DNA of 34,519 bases from Chloroflexota bacterium (GTDB lineage: Bacteria > Chloroflexota > Dehalococcoidia > Lucifugimonadales > JACPCK01): the NCBI GenBank assembly GCA_016179845.1, contig JACPCK010000046.1:1-34519 (forward strand), given 5' to 3'. The first letter of the stretch is position 1, and each line of letters begins with the position of its first letter. Below the pieces are notes generated by a model that did not search any database, was not told the DNA's origin, and worked only from the letters and a program-made list of their open reading frames with translations. Of the stretch, positions 16,586 to 23,860 are shown piece by piece. The position numbers and the translations under genes are program-made.

Positions 16586-17104
16586 CTATGGACCCTGGGT
16601 AACGATGACTTTACCCGTCTGACCTAGCTGTTCATGAATAATACAGACCAGCTTGTATGTGCCCACGTCGCTGAAGCTAACCGCCCGCTCCGTGACTTGG
16701 CCTGGATAGACCTGAATATCGAGGCCTAGGCCAGTCACGGTAAACGTGTGGAACTCTTTGGGTGCTTTGAACCGAAGGGTGTACTTCTTGCCAGCCAGGA
16801 ACCTGAAGGTGTCAGGAATAAAAAGGTAGGGGTCCGTAGTGATATCAATATCAATGACTTGGCTGGATCCGCCACTCGCTGGAGGAGTGCCCGTGCTAAC
16901 ACTACTTGGGGTAGGCGTTGCGGTAGGGGCTCGTGTGGGGGTCGCAGTAGGCAAAGCCCGGGAGAGAGTCGCCGTTGGTACTGCAGCGGTAGTGGGAGTT
17001 GGCGTGGGAGGTTGCCCCACCTCAGAGGACCCGCCGCAGGCGGTCAGGGCAACGACAAGGGTGCCTACTGCCAGCATCACCAACCACTTCTTCATGTGAA
17101 TCAC
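16586..17104 (-). CDS. Cupredoxin-domain lipoprotein
   Basis: About 172 residues from the GTG at 17104, preferred because GGAGGG stands five bases before it; the ATG at 17095 is the alternative. Signal peptide MKKWLVMLAVGTLVVALTAC ends in a lipobox Cys, followed by a Thr/Pro/Ala linker. The C-terminal 85 residues form a plastocyanin-like domain. The copper ligands appear as His in EFHTF and Cys/His in LVCIIHEQLGQTG, where the usual axial Met is replaced by Gln, as in stellacyanin. It is likely an outer-face electron carrier that could exchange electrons with the adjacent propeller or membrane proteins. Copper loading is inferred from motif only. Confidence 0.82.
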   Translation of the reverse strand: MIHMKKWLVMLAVGTLVVALTACGGSSEVGQPPTPTPTTAAVPTATLSRALPTATPTRAPTATPTPSSVSTGTPPASGGSSQVIDIDITTDPYLFIPDTFRFLAGKKYTLRFKAPKEFHTFTVTGLGLDIQVYPGQVTERAVSFSDVGTYKLVCIIHEQLGQTGKVIVTQGP

Positions 17105-17187
17105 GATTTCCCTCCGGTTTTTTCTGGGACTCTTCTGGTCAACTTCCGACATCCTTAACATTCATATCCGCGGCAGGCCCCTTGGGG

Positions 17188-17221
17188 GGTGTGCCCTCAG
17201 CCTCTAGGCTGAGGGCACACC
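17188..17221 (-). terminator. Strong hairpin between the propeller and cupredoxin genes
   Basis: GGTGTGCCCTCAGCCT and its complement AGGCTGAGGGCACACC form a 16-bp perfect stem with a two-base loop. It starts 12 bases after the propeller stop codon. No T run follows, so it may end or attenuate the transcript, lowering cupredoxin expression relative to the propeller. Confidence 0.6.
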
Positions 17222-17232
17222 TAAGCTAAGGG

Positions 17233-18798
17233 TTACTTGGCTAATACCGCCTTGGCAGCCATTTCCTTTCTGATCGCTAGCATTTCTGCCTTGGGGCCGC
17301 CATGGTCAGCCAGAACCTGTCCGGTCCAGTCCGGGTTGTACCGGACGAAGGCGCCCGAGTGAGTGCTATTCCCGCCACCGGGGACGGGGATGCGGGCCTT
17401 GACCGTGTTGGTCTTCAGGTCCAGCACAGTGGTCACCGTGCCCGCCATGTTGCTGATCCAGAGCTCGTTCACCTTGGGGTCCGGGTGGAGGAACGCATGG
17501 TCTGCGGTCCTGGAGCCCTCACCCAGTTCAATGGGCTGGTTGACGCCCAGGAGGGTTGAGGCCGCGGGCCGGAAGGTCGTCGTGTCAATGACCCCCAGGA
17601 CGTGGCCCTGGTTGGCGGCTCCCTCACCCTTGCCCACCGTGTAGAGCAGCTTCTCGTCCCAGCTGAGGGCGAGGCCGTAGCATCCCGCCACGTTGCAGCT
17701 GGTCTTGCCCACTACCTTGTTTTCCGTCAGGTCGATCTTGTAGGTCTTGCTGTTCTCGCCGTCGTTCACGTAGAGAAACTTCCCGTCGGCCGTGGTCATC
17801 ATGCCGATCAGATGGTCCCCAACACCGGGGATAACGGTGATCGCGTTGGTCTCCAGGTTGATCTTTGCAACCCCGCCAATGTCATGCGTGACGTCCGCCC
17901 ACGCGGTCATCTTCAGGCTTACAAACAAGTATTTGCCCGTGGGGTCCACCGTCACAAAGGGGTGGCCCATCCAGTACCCGGTGTCATCCAGGGTGATGGC
18001 CTTGACCACCCGGTTGTCGTCCTTGGGGTCCACAATGAAGTGCGGGCCGCCCGTGGAGCCGAACCCGTACTCCAGCACCACGCGGTCGCGCCCCTTGGAG
18101 TCAATGAACCCCGTCACGTGGTGGAGCCTCTGTTCCCGCAAGGACCCCTGCATCATGCTCTCCTGCTTAAGGAGCTTGGCGAGCTTCAGGGTCCTGGCGT
18201 TGATGATGAGGGTGACGGCCTCCGTGGTCTTCCCGTCCGATAACATTCGCTGGCCCTGGAGATAGGCCCACTTCCCGTCCGGAGAGACACCAACCGTATG
18301 AGGCGAGGTTGTGGACCCCAGGTCGTAATTCGCCGACGCGATGACCTGCTTGCTGTAGGCGTCGATGATATGCAGGCCCTGGAACAGTGGCTTGCCATCC
18401 GAGCCCGTGCCGCCCGTGCTGGTGAAGTACACCATGGGGTGGGCCTTCACGTCCCAGGCATCGGGCCCGCTGGAGTCGTAGGTAGCTACGAGCTTCAACC
18501 CTCCTCGGATGGATTCCTTCGTGTCCCACCCGGTCGGCTGGGCCCCTGCCGGTGCGGGCTGGAGCTGCCCCGCCTGTACAATCGTGCCGGGGGCAACGGA
18601 GGCAAGCTGCTGCTTCAGTTGTCCCGCCTCACCCTGGGCCTTTGCCAGTGCAGCGTCTTTCTCTGAGAGCTGCTGCTTAACCGCATCGTAGTCTTTCGTA
18701 GGCACTCCACTGGCGCAGGCTACTGCCAACAGCAGCACAAGGAGTGCTATCAGAGCGCCGCCCCAGAAGAGGGGTCGTTTGATCCTGTGTTGCCTCAT
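17233..18798 (-). CDS. Lipoprotein with coiled-coil stalk and NosZ/YncE-like beta-propeller
   Basis: A 521-residue protein. The signal peptide ends LLLAVAC (Cys28), an alpha-helical coiled stretch covers about 33-70, and a Pro/Ala linker follows. The remainder has repeated propeller blades (PDGKWAYLQG, DPTGKYLFVS, ADGKFLYVND, WDEKLLYTVG, NELWISN). Histidines recur at blade edges: SPHTVGVSP, RLHHVTGF, GPHFIVD, MGHPFVTVD, GDHLIGM, ADHAFLHPD and THSGAF. Their context recalls the N-terminal propeller of nitrous oxide reductase, but no CuA domain is present. It may be an electron-transfer or metal protein. A very good AAAGGAG ribosome site precedes the ATG. It lies upstream of the cupredoxin and DsbD-like genes. 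Confidence 0.75.
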   Translation of the reverse strand: MRQHRIKRPLFWGGALIALLVLLLAVACASGVPTKDYDAVKQQLSEKDAALAKAQGEAGQLKQQLASVAPGTIVQAGQLQPAPAGAQPTGWDTKESIRGGLKLVATYDSSGPDAWDVKAHPMVYFTSTGGTGSDGKPLFQGLHIIDAYSKQVIASANYDLGSTTSPHTVGVSPDGKWAYLQGQRMLSDGKTTEAVTLIINARTLKLAKLLKQESMMQGSLREQRLHHVTGFIDSKGRDRVVLEYGFGSTGGPHFIVDPKDDNRVVKAITLDDTGYWMGHPFVTVDPTGKYLFVSLKMTAWADVTHDIGGVAKINLETNAITVIPGVGDHLIGMMTTADGKFLYVNDGENSKTYKIDLTENKVVGKTSCNVAGCYGLALSWDEKLLYTVGKGEGAANQGHVLGVIDTTTFRPAASTLLGVNQPIELGEGSRTADHAFLHPDPKVNELWISNMAGTVTTVLDLKTNTVKARIPVPGGGNSTHSGAFVRYNPDWTGQVLADHGGPKAEMLAIRKEMAAKAVLAK

Positions 18799-18862
18799 GT
18801 CCTGTCTCCTTTCGTAGATTTAGTAGATTCAAATAGTCCCTGGCTTGCCCTCTGTTCTTCAC

Positions 18863-19282
18863 TCATGCTCCCATCGTCTCACCCCCATCTCCCAGGTCTA
18901 TTGATTTACCGGTGGTGTGAGCAACCTTTTCCGTGGACTGCTGGCCCTTACCCTGGATAGCGTCCAGAAGCCCGCTCAGATCGGTCTGGAGAACACGGCG
19001 CATCCGGTACACCTCTATCCCCTTTCGGTCCAGGTTCAGGGCGACCACCCTCGCTCTGGGATGCTCCCTCAGCATCTCGGTAATGAGCCCCTGAGCTATC
19101 GAAGAGTCGCCTGAGTCCACCACGATTACCTCTGGCGCAAGCCTCTTAAGACCCGGAAGCGCTTCCGGGTCCCGCACTGATACGATAGATAGGTTCATGC
19201 CGTTGACCGCTTGCAGAAGACGCTCCACTCCCGATGCCAGCAGAGAGTGGTTTGTCAGCAGAACAACTCGCTTTGATCGCAT
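18863..19282 (-). CDS. Stand-alone receiver-like (pseudo-receiver) protein
   Basis: 139 residues, starting seven bases after GGAGG. The fold pattern of a response-regulator receiver is visible: beta1 RVVLLT, helix, EVIVVDSGD with a candidate phospho-Asp at residue 56, and beta4 ARVVALN. The acidic pair that normally binds magnesium at the end of beta1 is NH, and the conserved Thr and Lys are not obvious. No DNA-binding domain follows; the tail (GKGQQSTEKVAHTTGKS) is polar. It may be a degenerate signal adaptor. It lies between a two-component pair and the propeller gene, all on the minus strand, pointing to a shared regulatory role. Confidence 0.65.
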   Translation of the reverse strand: MRSKRVVLLTNHSLLASGVERLLQAVNGMNLSIVSVRDPEALPGLKRLAPEVIVVDSGDSSIAQGLITEMLREHPRARVVALNLDRKGIEVYRMRRVLQTDLSGLLDAIQGKGQQSTEKVAHTTGKSIDLGDGGETMGA

Positions 19283-19375
19283 GACAGTGCCTCCAGCACT
19301 CCTCTACATCACGACAATCTCACTATGCCGGAAGCGCTCCCGCCGCAGAACACCACTGCTGGTAGTTCCATGCCC

Positions 19376-19412
19376 ACAAAAACAGGTAGGCTCCCCAGCC
19401 AGGGAGCCTACC
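19376..19412 (-). terminator. Intrinsic terminator of the two-component operon
   Basis: GGTAGGCTCCC (19385-19395) and GGGAGCCTACC (19402-19412) pair perfectly around six bases. On the minus strand the stem is followed by TGTTTTTG. It lies about 55 bases after the regulator stop codon and separates the kinase operon from the receiver and propeller genes. Confidence 0.8.
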
Positions 19413-19465
19413 TTGCTCAGTAGGAAAGCTGTCAGCGGAGAGTCAGAAGGCGATGTTGAGTTCTA

Positions 19466-20116
19466 TCAGCGCGCTGGCCCGGGGTAGAGCCCGTGCTCCA
19501 CGGCCCAGGCTACCACTTGGGCACGGTTCCTCAAGTGCAGCTTGCTCAGGATGTTCTTCATGTGATAGTTGACCGTGTTCTCTGAGATGTAAAGGGCGCC
19601 GGCGATCTCTTTGTTGGTGGCACCGCGGGCAAGGTGTTCCAGCAAATCGCGCTCTCGCTCCGTCAAGCCAGCCGCCTCTTGAGGGCCATGCTTCTCCTGC
19701 CTGAGGCGGGCGAATTCCTGCAGGAGCTTCTTTGCCAGCCCCGGTGACATCACCGGCTCACCTCGAGCAACACGACTCACCAGGTCGGCAAACTCGTCCT
19801 CTTTCAGATTTTTAAGTAGGTAGCCCTCAGCGCCACTCTTGATAGCCTCGAAGAGGTCCTGCTCATCGTCAGAGACGGTAAGGATCACAACCTTGATGTC
19901 GGGCAGCTCGGCTTTGATGGCACGGGTGGCCTCCAGCCCGCTGGGGGCTGGCATATTGATGTCCATGAAAATAAGGTCCGGCCGAAGCTCCCGCGCCCTT
20001 TCAATGGCCTCCTTCCCGTTCCCTGCCTGGCCCACCACCTCAAGCCCCCAGGCCTTGAGCAGGGTGGCCAGCCCGACGCGAAATAGAGCATGGTCGTCGA
20101 CCAGAAGCACCTTCAC
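19466..20116 (-). CDS. NarL/LuxR-family response regulator
   Basis: A 216-residue two-domain regulator. The receiver domain (1-120) shows the acidic pair DD at 7-8, phospho-acceptor Asp52 in FMDINMP, Thr80 and Lys102. The C-terminal LuxR-type HTH (about 150-212) reads LTERERDLLEHLARGATNKE with ISENTVNYHMKNILSKL as recognition helix. Its start overlaps the stop of the histidine kinase by four bases, so the two form a coupled pair. Likely targets are the neighbouring genes (inference; no operator could be defined). Confidence 0.95.
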   Translation of the reverse strand: MKVLLVDDHALFRVGLATLLKAWGLEVVGQAGNGKEAIERARELRPDLIFMDINMPAPSGLEATRAIKAELPDIKVVILTVSDDEQDLFEAIKSGAEGYLLKNLKEDEFADLVSRVARGEPVMSPGLAKKLLQEFARLRQEKHGPQEAAGLTERERDLLEHLARGATNKEIAGALYISENTVNYHMKNILSKLHLRNRAQVVAWAVEHGLYPGPAR

Positions 20117-22026
20117 CCTACATGCCCATCCGTATCTTGGCGTGATGCCGGCAGACCCACCGCCACCTTGGTGCCGTGACCCGGCGCTGTCTCGATGAGG
20201 AGGGTTCCACCCACCGCCTCTGCTCGCTCCCGCATCGTCTGCAGGCCAAACCGTGGCCAGCCTGTTGAAGGGAGGCGGGCCAGGTCGAAGCCCAGGCCGT
20301 TGTCTTGTATCACGACCTCAAATCTCTCCCCGTTTCCATCGAACGATATCGCGACAGCCGTCGCCTTGGAGTGCTTCCTAACGTTGGTCAGCGCCTCCTG
20401 GACTACACGCACAAGCTGAATCTCAGCGTTCGGCGTCAACTGAAAGCGCTCGGCGCTCGGTGAGGTGCTGATCTCTACCGGTATCCCAAACGCCTCGGTG
20501 TACCGCTCGACATACTCCCGCAGGGCCGGTATCAGCCCCTTCTGGCCGTGCGCTGCCGTCCTCAGCCCAAGGATGCCCTCCCGAACGTCGGCGTAGAGGT
20601 CGCGGGCTACATCCTCCATCCTGGTGAGCTCCGCCTGTGCATCCCCCTGTTGACCGTTGGAGAGGAGCTTCCTCACCGCCATGGTCTGTGTATTGATGAA
20701 ACCCAGCATCTGGGCCATCCCATCGTGCATCTCCCGTGCTATGCGCTCTCGCTCCCGCAGGACTGCCACATCCTGGACCTGCTGGTACAGGCGTGCGTTC
20801 TCTATCGCCAGGGCCAGCCATTCCCCGATGCTTTCCAGCAGATGAAGCTGCCGTTGCTCCTTCAGCGCCTCCGCCGAGAGAGCAGCCACCGCCAGAACGC
20901 CCACCAGCTTACGCTGATACCGCAGTGGCAAGGCGCAGAATGTGCGAAAACCGGCCCTGGCCACCTCTTGACGAAGGAGACGACTATCTGAGGCAAGATC
21001 ATGCACCACCACCGGTTCTAGGCTCTGTGCCACCAGCCCTGGTATGCCCTCACCCACGGCGAAACGCGTGCGCTCTAAGAAGGCCTCGCGGTGAGCTCCT
21101 CGATGGCACCGCATCACCAGCTCTCCGTCAGCTTCCATTAGCCACATCTCCGCGGCGTCCGTCGAGGTCACCTGAATGACTGTATCCAGGGATACGTTGA
21201 GCAGCTCGTCCAGATCGACCGGTGAAGTGACCACCTTCCCCACGGCAAGCAGGGCGCCCAGCTCCTGGTTCTGCAACAGAGACTGCTCGTACAGCAGGGC
21301 GTTCCTTATGGCCATCCCTAACTGGCCCCCAATTCCCTCCAGATACTCCTCGTCCGTAGCCGAAAAACGCCGCTCCTGTCGCGTCGCAATCGCCAGAATG
21401 CCGTTCACCTGGCCCTCCGACTTGAGGGGAGCGCTTATGCCGGACTTGATTCCTTGCTGCCGGAGCGCCTCCGCGACCCTGGGATTTTGGAAGACCTTCT
21501 CAAAGACCACAGGCCGGCCCGTGCGCACCACCTCGCTGGCGATAGGATAGTCACCAAGCTTGGCCCGACTCATCCTGCGCACCACCTCCTCCGAAAAACC
21601 ACGGTAGCAGACGGCTGAGTGCTCCTCCTTCTCCAGGTCCACTAGACAGATCAGGCCCATATCGACCCGCATGCTGGTCAGGACGTGGTCCAGACTGGCT
21701 TGCAGGAGCTCTTCCAGCCTCAGTTTGGCTGCCGCCGCCTTGGCTATTTCATTTAGCACCGATAGTTGGCGGTTCCGGTCAACAACCTCTCGCTGTAGTC
21801 GCTCGATTAAGGTGAACATGGTGTAGGAGAAGATAACGACTGCGATAATGACCACCGCGTTGGTTCCGATGAACCCTGGGATAGAGTGAAGAGCCCCCGC
21901 GAAGACGGTGTGTCTCAGGACATCGAGACCCACCAAGAAGAGGATGGGCAAAACTATGGCTACCCACCGCAGCACGTCTGTGCTGGGGCCCCGTCTTGCC
22001 TTTGGCTTGTTGATCTCAAAATCCAT
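20113..22026 (-). CDS. Sensor histidine kinase with two GAF domains
   Basis: A 637-residue NarL-class kinase. Two N-terminal hydrophobic segments (about residues 22-40 and 52-70) anchor it. A short coiled coil leads into two GAF domains (about 95-240 and 255-400), each beginning LEELLQASLD- or LDELLNVSLD-like. The HisKA_3 dimerisation helix contains the phosphate-accepting His434 in REMHDGMAQ. The HATPase_c domain has VQEALTNVRKHSKA (N box), DNGLGFD (G1) and GHGTKVAVGL (G2). The GAF domains could sense redox state, a gas or a small ligand; no heme-binding Cys/His pattern is evident. Upstream bases include a TACAAT -10-like box. Confidence 0.94.
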   Translation of the reverse strand: MDFEINKPKARRGPSTDVLRWVAIVLPILFLVGLDVLRHTVFAGALHSIPGFIGTNAVVIIAVVIFSYTMFTLIERLQREVVDRNRQLSVLNEIAKAAAAKLRLEELLQASLDHVLTSMRVDMGLICLVDLEKEEHSAVCYRGFSEEVVRRMSRAKLGDYPIASEVVRTGRPVVFEKVFQNPRVAEALRQQGIKSGISAPLKSEGQVNGILAIATRQERRFSATDEEYLEGIGGQLGMAIRNALLYEQSLLQNQELGALLAVGKVVTSPVDLDELLNVSLDTVIQVTSTDAAEMWLMEADGELVMRCHRGAHREAFLERTRFAVGEGIPGLVAQSLEPVVVHDLASDSRLLRQEVARAGFRTFCALPLRYQRKLVGVLAVAALSAEALKEQRQLHLLESIGEWLALAIENARLYQQVQDVAVLRERERIAREMHDGMAQMLGFINTQTMAVRKLLSNGQQGDAQAELTRMEDVARDLYADVREGILGLRTAAHGQKGLIPALREYVERYTEAFGIPVEISTSPSAERFQLTPNAEIQLVRVVQEALTNVRKHSKATAVAISFDGNGERFEVVIQDNGLGFDLARLPSTGWPRFGLQTMRERAEAVGGTLLIETAPGHGTKVAVGLPASRQDTDGHVG

Positions 22027-22110
22027 GTGAGTTCCGTTTCCGCGCTTAGCCTACCCCCCCCGATTGTATCAGACAGAGCCTATCCTAGCCTCCCCAATCG
22101 CCGCAGTATC

Positions 22111-22132
22111 CCCCTACCAGAGTTGGTAGGGG
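22111..22132. repeat. Perfect 9-bp inverted repeat upstream of the IS element
   Basis: CCCCTACCA (22111-22119) and TGGTAGGGG (22124-22132) pair around four bases. It lies between the kinase start and the IS left end. It could be an operator or a terminator for transcripts entering from the IS. The rest of 22027-22157 contains no gene. Confidence 0.5.
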
Positions 22133-22157
22133 CTGGCGCCGATCTCGTATGACGGCG

Positions 22158-22173
22158 GGGGCTGTTGCGAAAC
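22158..22173 (+). repeat. Left terminal inverted repeat of the IS1182-type element
   Basis: GGGGCTGTTGCGAAAC, identical over 16 bases to the reverse complement of 23845-23860. Confidence 0.9.
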
Positions 22174-22246
22174 TCTTGTCGTAGCCTCATCTACTCCGTA
22201 TATTGGCGATATCGGAAACTCCGCTAACCAGGCCATGAAGGGAGCG

Positions 22247-23826
22247 ATGGGTGTAGGGGCAACACCAACCACAACCCGAGCTGTTTTACCAGATAACCCT
22301 CGATGAGCTAGTCCCCCAAGACGACTTCTACCGAATCCTCGAAGGCGCCGTTGACCTCTCGTTCGTTCGACATAGGACTGCCCATCTCTACAGCTACACT
22401 GGTCGTCCCTCAGTAGACCCAGAGGTCATCATCAAGCTCCTTCTTATCGCCTATCTAGATGGGACTACATCCGAGCGTCAGCTCATGCGCCAGGTGCAGG
22501 TGAACCTGGCCTATCAGCGGTACATTGGCTATGACCTGGATGAGATTGTCCCGGATCACAGTGCCATCTCCCGGAACCGGAGCCTCTTCGGAAAGGAGCT
22601 CTTCCAGGAGCTTTTCGACCATGTGGTGAAGCTGTGCATCCAGGCCGGCCTGGTGGCCGGGGTCCACCAATCAGTGGACTTGACCATGGTCCACGCCAAC
22701 GCCTCCATGGACTCCCTGGTCCCGCGGGAGGTGACCACAAGCCCCAGTGGCTTCGTTGACCAGGTGTTTGAAGAGAACCCCGTGGAGCCCGGCACGGCGA
22801 TGGCCGACGTGATCCCCCTGACTAAGCAGGAGTCCGACCTCACTGAGCCGGACCCCAGGCAAAGAGTCCTGGAGATGGAGCAACCACCACCATCATCAGG
22901 CACCGGGCCAGCCAGCAGCCCTTCAGACGTCGTTGTGCTCTCCGCGGTTCCTGGAGTATCCAGGAAGCCCTCTCCAGGGCGGACTTCCAACCAGCTTTAT
23001 TACAGCAGGACCGATCCTGATGCGGCGGTGATGAGCTCCCGAGACAAGCCAGCCATGCTGGCCTACGCCGTACATGCCAGCGTGGATAGCAGGGCCAATG
23101 TCATCGCCCTAGAGGCCACCAACGCCACCGTAGACGATCCCATCCCCGTTCCAGCTATGCTCCAGCATCTGAGGGAGAAGCTGAGGCTTCTGGTGGCCAC
23201 CGTGGCCGCCGACAAGAGATATGGGCGTGGCTGGTTCTACGAGCGGCTTGCGCTGACGGGGATAAGGGCCTACATCCCCCACCGCGACTATGGGGATGTA
23301 CACAAGGGTTTCTGGGGCTTCTCCTACTTCCAGTACCACCCAAAGGAAGACGTCTATACCTGTCCTGACGGGAAGAAGCTTGAGATGAAGGGGGTTTGAC
23401 TGGTCCGGGCGTCAGTGGCACTACCAGGCCAATACAGCAGATTGCCGGGCCTGCACCTTGCGTTCCCAGTGTACGAACAGTAGGGCTGGGAGGCGAGCCT
23501 TCCAGAGCGTCTATCAGCCCTACTATGCTGAAGCTGATCGCCTCCAGGCAGGACCAGGTTCAAGGCTGACCAGAATCCGGCGCAAGACCACGGTGGAGAC
23601 GGTCTTTGCCGATACCAAGACCAGGCATGGTCTGAGTAGGGCAAGGTACAGAGGCCTTCGCAAGTTCTCAGCTCAGGCGTTCCTCAGTGCCACAGCTTAT
23701 AACCTGAAGAAGTACCTCAAACATGAGCGGATGGTCGCAGATGGGGCCATGGCCCTGGCACTCCCCTCCACGATACTGCCAGCCGCTCCACATCGTCTCC
23801 CGCGTCGGTGCTACTCACCCTGCTAG
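22247..23826 (+). pseudogene. IS1182-family DDE transposase, frameshifted twice
   Basis: The protein starts at ATG 22247 (MGVG...), but the coding frame continues only if one base of the GGGG at 22256-22259 is skipped. It then runs PELFYQITLDELVPQDDFYR and SERQLMRQVQVNLAYQRYIG through the catalytic region (SVDLTMVHANAS, later VDSRANVIALEA and ADKRYG). A second shift lies in the GGGGG run near 23391-23395. The frame then holds the Cys-rich block and the catalytic Glu in TVETVFADTKTRHGLSRARY, followed by NLKKY. Total length, about 525 codons, is normal for IS1182. Both lesions are in G runs, so either slippage decay or sequence error is possible. Without correction it is inactive. Confidence 0.82.
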
Positions 23827-23844
23827 CTGGGCTCCCGAAAAGGG

Positions 23845-23860
23845 GTTTCGCAACAGCCCC
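23845..23860 (-). repeat. Right terminal inverted repeat of the IS1182-type element
   Basis: GTTTCGCAACAGCCCC, the exact complement of the left end. Confidence 0.9.

Larger units (their letters stand above)
22158..23860 (+). mobile_element. IS1182-type insertion sequence
   Basis: A 1703-base element with perfect 16-bp terminal inverted repeats, GGGGCTGTTGCGAAAC at 22158-22173 and its complement at 23845-23860. It encloses one transposase frame. The start of the ends (GGGCTGTTG) is typical of IS1182. No clear target duplication is visible: the flanks read GGCG on the left and GGCA on the right. This suggests a later deletion or recombination on one side. The element abuts the body of the island-2 primase gene. 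Confidence 0.88.

Noticed and set aside
17233-18798. Calling the propeller lipoprotein nitrous oxide reductase (nosZ)
   Set aside because: The protein is too short and lacks the CuA domain. Only blade motifs and histidine contexts are similar.
22247-23400. Programmed frameshifting in the IS transposase
   Set aside because: IS1182 transposases are normally one frame. The two shifts are at plain G runs without a slippery heptamer or a following structure.
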